A DNA stretch of 64,000 nucleotides. Origin: Amorphoplanes friuliensis DSM 7358 (lineage in GTDB: Bacteria > Actinomycetota > Actinomycetes > Mycobacteriales > Micromonosporaceae). The notes below the pieces were generated by a model. The model did no database searches and was not told the origin of the DNA. It worked only from the letters and a program-made list of their open reading frames with translations. Shown piece after piece: positions 15,302-22,620 of this stretch (within the stretch, counting starts at the first letter, position 1; every line of letters begins with the position of its first letter). Both the position numbers and the translations under genes were made by a program. The DNA lies in assembly GCF_000494755.1 (NCBI RefSeq), contig NC_022657.1, positions 4,936,001 to 5,000,000 of the forward strand. The letters run 5' to 3'.

Positions 15302-16080
15302 CAGGACCCGGCCAGAACTTTGAGCGCAGCGGCGTGCAGCCCCGGTGTGGCGGCGAGGTAGTGCTCACTGGTCAGATCCCAGGGACGGCCGTCCAGATCG
15401 GTGACCACTCCCCCGGCCTCCTTGATCAGCAGCAGGCCGGCCAGGTGGGACCGGACGTTGTCGAACTGCCAGTGCAGGTCCATGCGACCCGCCGCGACCT
15501 GCGACAACTGGTGGGTCACCGGCACCGACACACGGACGTAGAGCGCGGCCTGCAGCATCGCGGTCACGGACGCACCGAGGAGCGCCGCGTTCCGCGGGTC
15601 CAGGCCGGGCTTGGCCTGACCGGTCCCGACCAGCGCCGCGTCCAGCCCGGTCTTGGCCGAGGTCGTCAGACGGACCCCGTTCAGGTACGCGCCCGCGCCG
15701 GCCTCGGCCGTGTACAGCTCGTCGCCCAACGGCGAGTACAGCACCGCGAGGACGGGTTGCTGGTCGCGGACCAGGGTGACGCCGATGTTCCAGTCGCGCA
15801 GGCCGTGGATGGTGTTGACGTTGCCGCCGACCGGGTCGACGACCCACCACTCGCCCGCGGGCATCGGGCCGCTGGCGTGCTCGTCGTCGACCCAGCCGGC
15901 GTCCGGCCGGGCCGCGGTCAGTCCCGGGCGGAGGATGGCGAGGACGGCGCTGTCGTTCGCGCGTACCGAGGAGACGATGTCCTCGAAGCTGTCCTGCCGC
16001 GACCCGGCGGAGTAACGCCGCAGCAGGTGAGCCCCGGCCTCTTTGACGACGATCTCGACGTCTTGCAGAAGTGTTGTCAT
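15301..16080 (-). CDS. Inositol-monophosphatase-like protein with altered metal site
   Basis: A 259-residue protein of the IMPase/CysQ superfamily fold. The central motif, normally D-P-[IL]-D-G-T, reads DPVGGNVN here; the second Asp that binds Mg is a Gly. The preceding Glu-Glu pair reads DDE. The rear metal ligand region FDNVRSHLAGLLLIKEAGG keeps an Asp. A related subgroup with DPVEGN is known to me, but Gly at this place is unusual, so activity may be weak, altered or lost. ATG 16080 fits the family start. It is co-transcribed with the NmrA-like gene and faces a LysR regulator that probably controls it. Confidence 0.75.
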   Translation of the reverse strand: MTTLLQDVEIVVKEAGAHLLRRYSAGSRQDSFEDIVSSVRANDSAVLAILRPGLTAARPDAGWVDDEHASGPMPAGEWWVVDPVGGNVNTIHGLRDWNIGVTLVRDQQPVLAVLYSPLGDELYTAEAGAGAYLNGVRLTTSAKTGLDAALVGTGQAKPGLDPRNAALLGASVTAMLQAALYVRVSVPVTHQLSQVAAGRMDLHWQFDNVRSHLAGLLLIKEAGGVVTDLDGRPWDLTSEHYLAATPGLHAAALKVLAGS

Positions 16081-16113
16081 GCGTTCCACTCTGGGCGCGG
16101 TCTGACATGATGT

Positions 16114-16128
16114 CCAATGCATCTTTGG
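16114..16128. promoter_or_regulatory. CCAA-N7-TTGG dyad, candidate LysR box
   Basis: A 15-bp interrupted dyad in the 86-bp gap between the inositol-phosphatase-like gene and the divergent LysR gene. LysR proteins usually bind interrupted 15-bp dyads in such gaps. Short arms make this tentative. Confidence 0.35.
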
Positions 16129-16166
16129 CACTTCAATGTTTACTCAGACGCAATGATGGGGGACGC

Positions 16167-17054
16167 GTGGATCTCAACCTCCTGACGGCGCTCGACGCCC
16201 TGCTGGACGAGCGCAGCGTCACGGGTGCGGCCGAGCGGCTGCGGTTGTCACCGCCGGCGATGAGCCGGACGCTGAGCCGCATCCGCAAGGCCACGGGTGA
16301 CCAGATCCTGGTGCGGACCGGTCGCACGATGACGCCGACACCGCACGCCCTCACCCTCCAGGCCGAGGTCCACGATCTGGTGCAACGCGCCGAGACCGCC
16401 CTGCGCCCGGAACGGCCGCTGGACCTCGGCACTCTCGAACGCACCTTCACGGTCCGGGGCCACGACGCGGTGACGACGGCCCTGGGTCCCGAACTGCTCG
16501 GCATCGTGCGGGAGCGGGCGCCCGGTGTGGCCGTACGCCTGCTCGCCGAGGCCAGTGCAGACACCAACGAGCTGCGCCACGGCCAGGTCGACCTGGAGAT
16601 CGGCTCCACCGCACCCGAACTCCCGGAGATCACCGGTGAGCGGATCGGCCGGGACCGGCTCGTGGTCGCGATGCGGACCGGTCATCCCCTGGCGTCCGGT
16701 GCGCTGACCCTGGAGGACTTCGCAGCTGCCGACCACCTCACGGTCTCGCGGCGCGGGCGGCTCACCGACCCGATGGACGACATCCTGTCCGGGCACGGCC
16801 TGCGCCGCCGTGTCGTGGCCTCGGCCCCGACCAGCACCACGGCCCTGGCGATCGCCGCCCGCAGCGACATGCTCGTCGCCGTCCCCGGCGCCGCGTGCGC
16901 GGCCATGATCGACGCACTGCGGCTGACCACCCTCGAGTTGCCCTTCACCGTGCCACCGGTGGACCTGATCGTCCTGTGGCACCAGCGTTTCAGCAACGAC
17001 AAGGCCCACGCCTGGCTGCGCGCCTGCGTCCGCGAGGCGTTCGAGCGGGCCTAG
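16167..17054 (+). CDS. LysR-family transcriptional regulator
   Basis: A 295-residue LysR protein. GTG 16167 starts VDLNLLTALDALLDERSVTGAA directly before the helix-turn-helix (RLRLSPPAMSRTLSRIRKATGDQILVR in pieces), with a GGGGGA ribosome site just upstream; the frame is open earlier but adds non-conserved residues. The C-terminal half (about 90-290) is the periplasmic-binding-protein-like effector domain. It resembles the NodD/SyrM-like branch, with SPTS-type effector loops not clearly readable. It is divergent from the inositol-phosphatase-like/NmrA operon, its likely target. Confidence 0.9.
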   Translation: MDLNLLTALDALLDERSVTGAAERLRLSPPAMSRTLSRIRKATGDQILVRTGRTMTPTPHALTLQAEVHDLVQRAETALRPERPLDLGTLERTFTVRGHDAVTTALGPELLGIVRERAPGVAVRLLAEASADTNELRHGQVDLEIGSTAPELPEITGERIGRDRLVVAMRTGHPLASGALTLEDFAAADHLTVSRRGRLTDPMDDILSGHGLRRRVVASAPTSTTALAIAARSDMLVAVPGAACAAMIDALRLTTLELPFTVPPVDLIVLWHQRFSNDKAHAWLRACVREAFERA

Positions 17055-17063
17055 GCTGGTGCG

Positions 17064-17630
17064 ATGCCCGACGATGAGCTGTCCGAGGTGGTCCGGCAAC
17101 GGCTTCGCGGTTTGCGGCAGGCGCGCGGGTGGAGTCTCGACGTGCTCGCCGCCCGCTGCGACCTCAGCCCATCCACACTGAGCCGGATCGAGACGGGACC
17201 ACGCCGCATCGACCTGGACCAGCTCGTCGCCCTCGCCCGCGCGCTGGGCACGACGATCGACCACCTGGTCGAGCCGGTCGACGACGCCGACGTGATCATC
17301 CGGCCGGTCCAGCACACGGAGGCCGGGCTGACCACGTGGATGCTCTCCCGCGACCCGGCGGAGCGCGGCGGCACCCACGTGGCCAAGATGCGGATCACGG
17401 CCGAACGGCGTACCGGACCGGAGCATCTGAGTGTCCACCCCGGGCGGGAGTGGTTCACGGTGATCTCGGGGACGGCGCTGCTGCACCTGGGTGAGCGGCA
17501 GATCCGGGTCGAGACCGGGGAGGCCGCGGAGTTCTCCACGATGATCCCGCACTCGATCGCCGCGCTGGACGGCCCGGTCGAGATTCTCACGATGTTCGAC
17601 CGGGAGGGCGAGCGCGCCCACTCGGCCTGA
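17064..17630 (+). CDS. XRE-family regulator with C-terminal cupin
   Basis: A 188-residue protein: helix-turn-helix (LRGLRQARGWSLDVLAARCDLSPSTLSRIE, pieces within residues 14-45) and a cupin beta-barrel (about 105-180) with HPGREWFTVISGTALLHLG and PHSIAALDGPVEI. Such regulators sense a small molecule in the cupin. It lies nine bases after the LysR gene and 63 bases before the MFS exporter on the same strand. A direct repeat TCTGCAAG spaced 21 bp, and a CTTGC-N7-GCAAG dyad, occupy the short gap before the exporter, which makes the exporter a likely target. Confidence 0.88.
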   Translation: MPDDELSEVVRQRLRGLRQARGWSLDVLAARCDLSPSTLSRIETGPRRIDLDQLVALARALGTTIDHLVEPVDDADVIIRPVQHTEAGLTTWMLSRDPAERGGTHVAKMRITAERRTGPEHLSVHPGREWFTVISGTALLHLGERQIRVETGEAAEFSTMIPHSIAALDGPVEILTMFDREGERAHSA

Positions 17631-17636
17631 TCTCCT

Positions 17637-17674
17637 CTTGCGTTTTCTGCAAGGCCTGATGCCATATCTGCAAG
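17637..17674. promoter_or_regulatory. CTTGC-N7-GCAAG dyad plus TCTGCAAG direct repeat, candidate XRE-cupin operator
   Basis: CTTGC (17637-17641) and GCAAG (17649-17653) form a 17-bp dyad. TCTGCAAG occurs at 17646-17653 and again at 17667-17674, exactly 21 bp apart, which is two helical turns. All lie between the XRE-cupin gene and the MFS gene it probably regulates. Confidence 0.5.
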
Positions 17675-17693
17675 TCGGCGCTAGCTTTCGAGC

Positions 17694-19220
17694 ATGACTT
17701 CACCGCTCGTGGGCGTCGCCGACCCCACCATCAACGACCCCCGACGCCGCCGGGCGATCCTGATCGCGGTCTGCGTCGCCCTCATGGCCGTCATCGCCTC
17801 GGTGTCCGGGCTCAACGTCGCCCAGCAGGAGATCGCCCTCGCCTTCGGCGCCTCGCAGGGCACCGTCCTGTGGATCATCAACGTCTACACGATCACCCTG
17901 GCCGCACTGCTGCTGCCGCTGGGCGCCGTCGGTGACCGCTGGGGCCGCAAGCCGGTGCTGCTCACGGGCCTGATCGTCTTCGGGGTGGCGAGCGCCGCGG
18001 CCGGCCTGGCCACCTCGTCCGAGGTCATGATCGCCGCCCGGCTCCTCGCCGGCGCAGGCGCCGCGATGATCATGCCGGTCACCCTGGCCGTCATCACGTC
18101 GACCTTTCCGGACGAGGAACGCTCCCGCGCGATCGGCGTGTGGACCGGCGTCGCCGGAGGTGGTGGCCTGCTCGGCATGTACCTGTCCGCGGTGCTGGTC
18201 GACGTGGCGAGCTGGCGCTGGCTCTTCGTGCTGCCGGTCGCGCTGGTCGTCGCGGCCGGTATCCTGGCGCTGCGCTCGGTCCCGAACTCCCGCGAGACGA
18301 CCGGGCAGCGGTTCGACATCACCGGTTCGCTGTCCTCGGTGGTCGCCGTCGTCGGCCTCATCTTCGTGCTGCACGAGGGCCCGGAACGCGGCTGGACAGC
18401 GCCCGTGACGCTGCTGAGCCTGCTCGTCGGTGTCGTCGGCGCCGCCGGTTTTGTGATGTGGGAACTGCGCCACGGCGCTCCCCTGCTCGACGTCCGGCTG
18501 TTCCGGAAGCGTGGCCTGGCCACCGGATCCGTGGCGCTGCTCGCGGTCTTCGGTGTGCAGGCGGGCATCTTCGTGGTGCTGTTCCCGTACCTCCAGGCCG
18601 TGCTCGGCTGGTCCGGCCTGCGCGCCACTCTGGCACTCATGCCGATGGCGCTGCTGATGATGGCCGCGTCCGGCCTTGCACCCCGGGTGGCCGCCCGGGC
18701 CGGCAGCCGGCCGACGATGGCAGCGGGAATCTTCCTGGGCGGCGCCGGTCTGGCCCTGATGGCGCTCTTCGTCTCCGTGGACGGCGGATACCTGTCGGTG
18801 CTGCCCGGCATGCTCGCCATGGGACTCGGCATGGGCCTGACGATGACACCGGCGACCGAGGCCATCACCAGCGCCCTGCCCCGCGCACGCCAGGGGGTCG
18901 CCTCCGCCCTCAACGACGTCACCCGCGAATTCGGCACGGCGCTCGGCGTCGCCCTGCTCGGCGCGGTCCTGTCCGCCGGCTATCGCGGCGCGATCGACGC
19001 CCGGCTCGACGACGGCACGGCCGCAACGGCCCGCGAGGGCATCGCCACCGCACTCGCCGCGGCCGAAGGCCGGCCCGCACTCGTCCGCGCCGCCCAGGAA
19101 TCCTTCGTCGACGGCTGGCAACAGGCCATGTGGGCCGGCGTCGCCGTGATGACGGTCCTGTTCGTCTACGTCCTGGTGGGCGGGCGTAACTCGGTACCGG
19201 TGACCACGGAAGCGCGGTAG
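17694..19220 (+). CDS. MFS drug exporter, DHA2 (EmrB/QacA) family
   Basis: A 508-residue, 14-span proton-coupled efflux transporter. LNVAQQEIALAFGASQGTVLW precedes the family loop GAVGDRWGRKPVLL (motif A, about residue 85), and motif C-like Gly-rich residues follow in LAGAGAAMIMPVTLAV. The second half has TMTPATEAITSALPRARQGVAS, typical of DHA2 proteins. It should export toxic compounds or a cell's own metabolite. The upstream XRE-cupin regulator and operator suggest ligand-induced expression. The substrate cannot be told. Confidence 0.92.
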   Translation: MTSPLVGVADPTINDPRRRRAILIAVCVALMAVIASVSGLNVAQQEIALAFGASQGTVLWIINVYTITLAALLLPLGAVGDRWGRKPVLLTGLIVFGVASAAAGLATSSEVMIAARLLAGAGAAMIMPVTLAVITSTFPDEERSRAIGVWTGVAGGGGLLGMYLSAVLVDVASWRWLFVLPVALVVAAGILALRSVPNSRETTGQRFDITGSLSSVVAVVGLIFVLHEGPERGWTAPVTLLSLLVGVVGAAGFVMWELRHGAPLLDVRLFRKRGLATGSVALLAVFGVQAGIFVVLFPYLQAVLGWSGLRATLALMPMALLMMAASGLAPRVAARAGSRPTMAAGIFLGGAGLALMALFVSVDGGYLSVLPGMLAMGLGMGLTMTPATEAITSALPRARQGVASALNDVTREFGTALGVALLGAVLSAGYRGAIDARLDDGTAATAREGIATALAAAEGRPALVRAAQESFVDGWQQAMWAGVAVMTVLFVYVLVGGRNSVPVTTEAR

Positions 19221-19229
19221 ACACGGTGG

Positions 19230-19817
19230 ATGCGTGAGGAGACCCTGCCGGGCGAAACGATCGGCGCCGGGGAGTCAGCGCCCTGGGCCTCGGCCGATCC
19301 GATGCTGGAGCAGGTCGGCCGGTGGCTGCGACGGGTCCACGACCTCACGGCCGACTTCCCGGCGCCGGCGGACGAGCACTGGTTCATCGGCGGCACGGTG
19401 CAGCCCGGGCTGATCGTCGGGCACCAGGACGCGGCGCCCTACAACGCGGTGGTGGACGGCGACCGGCTGGTCGGATTCTGCGACTGGGACATCGCCGGCC
19501 CGTCCACCCGCGAATGGGACTTGGCGTTCTCGGCGCTGTCGTGGGTGCCGCTCGCCTCACCCTGGGACGGTACGCGTTCCGATCATGGCGAGCAGTCCCG
19601 CCGCCTGCAGCTGCTGCTCGACGCGTACGGCTACGACGGCGACCGGCACGCGTTCTCGACCGTGGTGCCGCAGCGGGCCCGGCGGCAAGCCGGCGTCATC
19701 CGCAGCATGGCGGAGGCCGGGGACCCGGCCTCGATCGGGCTGCTTCCCGTCGCGGAGATGCTCGAACGCTCCGCGACCGACCTCGAGGCCCTCCCGGCCA
19801 CCTTCTGGAACCCCTGA
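19230..19817 (+). CDS. N-terminally truncated aminoglycoside-phosphotransferase-like protein
   Basis: A 195-residue piece of the APH/choline-kinase-like fold. The catalytic loop HQDAAPYN (H-x-D-x4-N) and metal-binding DWD in FCDWDIAGP are intact, as are the LRRVHDLT and REWDLAFSALSWVP segments. The N-lobe with the ATP-binding lysine, normally the first 80-100 residues, is absent: only nine bases separate it from the MFS stop, so there is no room for it. It therefore cannot be a normal kinase. It is either a decayed remnant or a domain with a new role. The start codon at 19230 is uncertain. Confidence 0.7.
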   Translation: MREETLPGETIGAGESAPWASADPMLEQVGRWLRRVHDLTADFPAPADEHWFIGGTVQPGLIVGHQDAAPYNAVVDGDRLVGFCDWDIAGPSTREWDLAFSALSWVPLASPWDGTRSDHGEQSRRLQLLLDAYGYDGDRHAFSTVVPQRARRQAGVIRSMAEAGDPASIGLLPVAEMLERSATDLEALPATFWNP

Positions 19818-19916
19818 CCGGCGATTGCTTACGAGGTTCTTACGGTTGTCGTTCCACACTGCACGGTCCGCCGGCATCGATGAGACTCAGAGCTCCATCG
19901 ATCGGGGGAGATGCTC

Positions 19917-20978
19917 GTGCGAACTCCAGTCTTCATAGGTGCCGTGGTGCTCGGCCTGACCGCCGCGGTCCCGGCGCAGGCCGCGACCGCCTGGCGCACC
20001 GTCACGCCACCACCGCTGAAACCGTCGAACGCGCTGCTGGACGTCAGCGCCACCGGGCCGTCGGACGCCTGGGCCGTCGGATATCAGGACGACGTCTACG
20101 GCCGGGTCTCACCGCACCCGTACGCGCTGCTGCGCTGGGACGGCCGGACCTGGTCACAGCGCCAGCTGCCGGAGAACTCGCTCACCATGTCGAGCATCAG
20201 CGCCGCCTCGCCCGACAACGTGTGGACCGGCGGGACGGACAACACCCAATCCGCGTACGCCGCACACTGGAACGGATCGGCGTGGCAGGCCTTCCGCCCG
20301 TTCGGAATCCTCGGCGGCCAGATCGTGAGCGACGTCGAGGCCCGCGGCGGCAACGCCCTGCTCGCCGGGGGTGACAGCCACGCCCTCCTGGCCGAATGGA
20401 ACGGCACCGACTTCACCGAGATCACCGTTCCGGGCACGGACACCTGGTACGGCGGCCTGAACGCCGTGACCAGGGCCACGGACGGTTCGGCGTTCGCCGT
20501 GGGCTCGTGGAACGTCGACGACGCCGGCTATCCGGAACCGCTGGTCCTGCAGCGCACCGACGGCTCCTGGAAGGTCGCCGCCCTCCCGAAGATCCCCACC
20601 GCGCGTCTCCTCGACGTGTGGGCCCGCTCGGCCACCGACGCCTGGGCGGTGGGCTCCACCGACTACGACGGCGTTCCCAAGCCGCTGCTGATGCACTGGG
20701 ACGGCAGCACCTGGCAGCGTGTCACCACCGCGCTGACAACCGGCACCCTGTCCTCGGTCGCCGGGGACGCCACGGGCACGGTCTGGGTCGGCGCCTACGA
20801 CTACCCGAAGTCACTGTTCCTGCGCTACCGCGCCGGCAAGTGGACCACGGTGCAGGGACCGCCCTCGCCCTACCTGTCGGCGATCGCCAACATCCCCGGG
20901 ACCTCGTCGTTCTGGGCGGTCGGCCAGGACAGCGACACAGCCGGCTCGATCTTCTCGGTCATCGAACGCAAAGACTGA
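19917..20978 (+). CDS. Secreted beta-propeller-like protein
   Basis: A 353-residue exported protein. GTG 19917 is preferred over ATG 19911 because GGGGGAG lies six bases before it. The signal peptide is RTPVFIGAVVLGLTAAVPA followed by an AQA-type cleavage site. The mature part has repeated units of the form DVSATGPSDAWAVGY, ISAASPDNVWTGG, VWARSATDAWAVGS and ALLRWDGRTWSQ, spaced about 50-60 residues, which suggests a propeller of six or seven blades. It is probably an extracellular binding or structural protein; no enzyme motif is visible. A hairpin terminator lies shortly after the stop. Confidence 0.75.
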   Translation: MRTPVFIGAVVLGLTAAVPAQAATAWRTVTPPPLKPSNALLDVSATGPSDAWAVGYQDDVYGRVSPHPYALLRWDGRTWSQRQLPENSLTMSSISAASPDNVWTGGTDNTQSAYAAHWNGSAWQAFRPFGILGGQIVSDVEARGGNALLAGGDSHALLAEWNGTDFTEITVPGTDTWYGGLNAVTRATDGSAFAVGSWNVDDAGYPEPLVLQRTDGSWKVAALPKIPTARLLDVWARSATDAWAVGSTDYDGVPKPLLMHWDGSTWQRVTTALTTGTLSSVAGDATGTVWVGAYDYPKSLFLRYRAGKWTTVQGPPSPYLSAIANIPGTSSFWAVGQDSDTAGSIFSVIERKD

Positions 20979-20988
20979 CCTTCGGTGA

Positions 20989-21804
20989 TCACCCCGTGCC
21001 GGAGGGCCTCAGGTCCTCCGGCACGGCACTCACGATTCTTCGCAGCCAGTCGGTGATCAGTGCCGCACAGAGGTCGCGCTGCTCGTTCAGGAGGTTGTGA
21101 CCGGCCGCGTCGAGGACGGCGAACGACGCTCGCGGGTAGTGACCGTCCCGGCTCCAGGCATCGCTGTAGCCGACAACGTCGTCCTGCCTGCCGGTGATGT
21201 GCAGAGCCGGTTGCGTGAAGGGTTCGGGGTGCGCGTCCTCGGGTTCGCGGTCGAGCGAGTAACGCTCGGCGATGCGTTCCAGGGCCGGCTGATCGGCGGC
21301 GCGAACGCCCGGCAGAACGTACTCGAGGAACACCCGCGCGTCGTCCACCGACTCCACCACGGCGTCGGCCCGGTATTCGTCGAGCTCCGCCCCGAGCAGC
21401 GGCACGATCCCGGGCTCCCGCCGCAGGACCGTCCGGGCCGGCACGGTGCGTCGGTCGTGCCGGGCGACAAAAACGCCGGCCACGGTGGCGAGACCGAGAA
21501 CCTGCGAGCGCAGCTCGTGGGCGACGTATCGGGCGATCATCCCACCGAACGAGTTCCCCAGAACGGCGAACGGTTCGTCGCCGACGCGCGCCCGGATCTC
21601 ACCGGCCACCGCTTCGGCAACCTCCTGCGTGCTGCCCAAGCCGTTCGCCGGCGACCCGGTCGCGCCCGGCATGTCGAGATAGATGCGCCGCCACCGCCCC
21701 GACCGTTCGAACACCGGCTCCAGCGGCAGCAGACTCCGGTGATCCAGGCCGAATCCGTGCAGCAGCACCACCGGCCTACCGGAACCGATCTCATAAGCGA
21801 ACAC
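20989..21804 (-). CDS. Alpha/beta hydrolase
   Basis: A 271-residue hydrolase of the lipase/esterase/haloperoxidase type. HGFGLDHRS (oxyanion region, about residue 16), nucleophile Ser in GNSFGGM (about 96), acid in GRQDDVVG and His in AGHNLL complete the triad. It has no signal peptide. It is divergent from the DUF4267/SnoaL pair, and the gap carries two copies of a 14-bp palindromic element, so both directions are probably under the same repressor. No regulator gene is next to them. The C-terminus is encoded within a transcription-terminator hairpin. Substrate unknown. Confidence 0.85.
   Translation of the reverse strand: MFAYEIGSGRPVVLLHGFGLDHRSLLPLEPVFERSGRWRRIYLDMPGATGSPANGLGSTQEVAEAVAGEIRARVGDEPFAVLGNSFGGMIARYVAHELRSQVLGLATVAGVFVARHDRRTVPARTVLRREPGIVPLLGAELDEYRADAVVESVDDARVFLEYVLPGVRAADQPALERIAERYSLDREPEDAHPEPFTQPALHITGRQDDVVGYSDAWSRDGHYPRASFAVLDAAGHNLLNEQRDLCAALITDWLRRIVSAVPEDLRPSGTG
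20996..21024. terminator. Bidirectional hairpin between convergent genes
   Basis: Stem GTGCCGGAGG / CCTCCGGCAC (10 perfect pairs) with a 9-base loop, 18 bases after the propeller gene stop. The same bases encode the last residues of the minus-strand alpha/beta hydrolase. It has no long T-run on either side, so it may be a GC-rich actinobacterial hairpin terminator. Confidence 0.6.
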
Positions 21805-21820
21805 GCCGCCACCCTAGACA

Positions 21821-21885
21821 TCTAGCACTGCTAGCAAATCTGTCAACACCATGCTAGTGTCGATCGTGTTCCTAGCAGTGCTAGA
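21821..21885. promoter_or_regulatory. Twin operator: TCTAGCACTGCTAG and its exact reverse complement
   Basis: TCTAGCACTGCTAG at 21821-21834 and CTAGCAGTGCTAGA at 21872-21885 are reverse complements of each other, and each holds a 13-bp palindrome CTAGCA-N-TGCTAG. Centres are about 51 bp apart, close to five helical turns. One copy lies near each divergent start. An additional GCTAG half-site is at 21853-21857. The pattern is what a TetR-type dimer would bind; no such gene is adjacent. Confidence 0.6.
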
Positions 21886-21905
21886 TATTGTCGAAAGGCC
21901 TCGCC

Positions 21906-22277
21906 GTGTTCTCTGTGATTGCCTACGGTCTTGCTGTCGCGCTCGACCTCTTCATCGTCTTCATCGGCGTTCGTTTTGTGCTTGCGCCGCACACTGCTGC
22001 CGCCGGGTACGGCGTGCCGGTCCGGTCCGGCGCCGACACCGCCTATCAGGCCGTCAAGGGCGTCCGGGATGTCAGTCTCGGCGTCATGGGCCTGCTGCTG
22101 CTGGCGTTCGTCGGCGCCGAAGCCGGTGCCTGGTTCATGCTCGCCGCCGCCCTCATCCCCCTCGGCGACATGGTCATCGTGCTGCGCCACGGCGGCACCC
22201 GTGCGGTGGCCTTCGGCGTTCACTTCGCCACCGCCGTGATCGTCCTCATCAGCGCGGTCCTGCTGTTCCTCGTCTAG
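21906..22277 (+). CDS. DUF4267 small membrane protein
   Basis: A 123-residue protein with four membrane spans. VALDLFIVFIGVRFVLAP, the conserved GYGVPV and AYQAVKGVRDVSLGV motifs between spans 1 and 2, and a GDMVIVLRHGG loop match DUF4267, a family of unknown function in actinobacteria and fungi. GTG 21906 is preferred to TTG 21888 because AAAGG lies at the right distance and the palindromic operator would otherwise run close to the coding part. It is followed 30 bases later by a SnoaL-like gene. The twin CTAGCA-N-TGCTAG operator lies just upstream. Confidence 0.8.
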   Translation: MFSVIAYGLAVALDLFIVFIGVRFVLAPHTAAAGYGVPVRSGADTAYQAVKGVRDVSLGVMGLLLLAFVGAEAGAWFMLAAALIPLGDMVIVLRHGGTRAVAFGVHFATAVIVLISAVLLFLV

Positions 22278-22307
22278 CTCTTCCGCGTCGCTTCAGAAAG
22301 GCTTGTC

Positions 22308-22616
22308 ATGAAACAACCGAACGGCGTCGCCCAGATCGGGGAGTTCCGCCGGGCCGTGCCCGACTACGACGTCGTGCACGAGGACTTCGTCGTCGGGGAG
22401 GACCGGGTCGCTGTCAGGAACACCGTCAGCGGCACCCACCAGGGCGCTTTCCTGGGGTTCGAGCCGACCGGCCGGCGGATCACGATGCGCACCTTGGACA
22501 TCCACCAGGTCCGCGACGGCCGGATCGTCGCCACCTGGCACCTCGAGGACTACGGGGGCCTGCTGGCGCAACTGTCCGCACCGGCCGGCGCCGCCGTTCC
22601 CGGGGCCTGGGCCTGA
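22308..22616 (+). CDS. Compact SnoaL-like (ester cyclase) protein
   Basis: A 102-residue NTF2-fold protein. RRAVPDYDVVHEDFVVGEDRV, the GTHQGAFLGFEPTGRRI core and IHQVRDGRIVATWHLEDYGG closely follow SnoaL-like ester-cyclase relatives. These are usually 130-150 residues; the first helix and the 'distance' segment are missing and there is no upstream room for them, so this is a shortened form. ATG 22308 has GAAAGG upstream. It lies 30 bases after the DUF4267 gene and converges on the alcohol dehydrogenase gene. It may be a small-molecule isomerase, a binding protein or a decayed copy. Confidence 0.7.
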   Translation: MKQPNGVAQIGEFRRAVPDYDVVHEDFVVGEDRVAVRNTVSGTHQGAFLGFEPTGRRITMRTLDIHQVRDGRIVATWHLEDYGGLLAQLSAPAGAAVPGAWA

Positions 22617-22620
22617 CCCG

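Noticed and set aside
16078..16166. Upstream start for the LysR gene at 16071
   Set aside because: It would overlap the inositol-phosphatase-like start and add residues before a normally N-terminal helix-turn-helix; GTG 16167 has a G-rich ribosome site.
17700..19121. 473-residue minus-strand ORF opposite the MFS gene
   Set aside because: Very rich in Gly, Arg, His and Gln with no hydrophobic core; typical antisense of a membrane protein gene.
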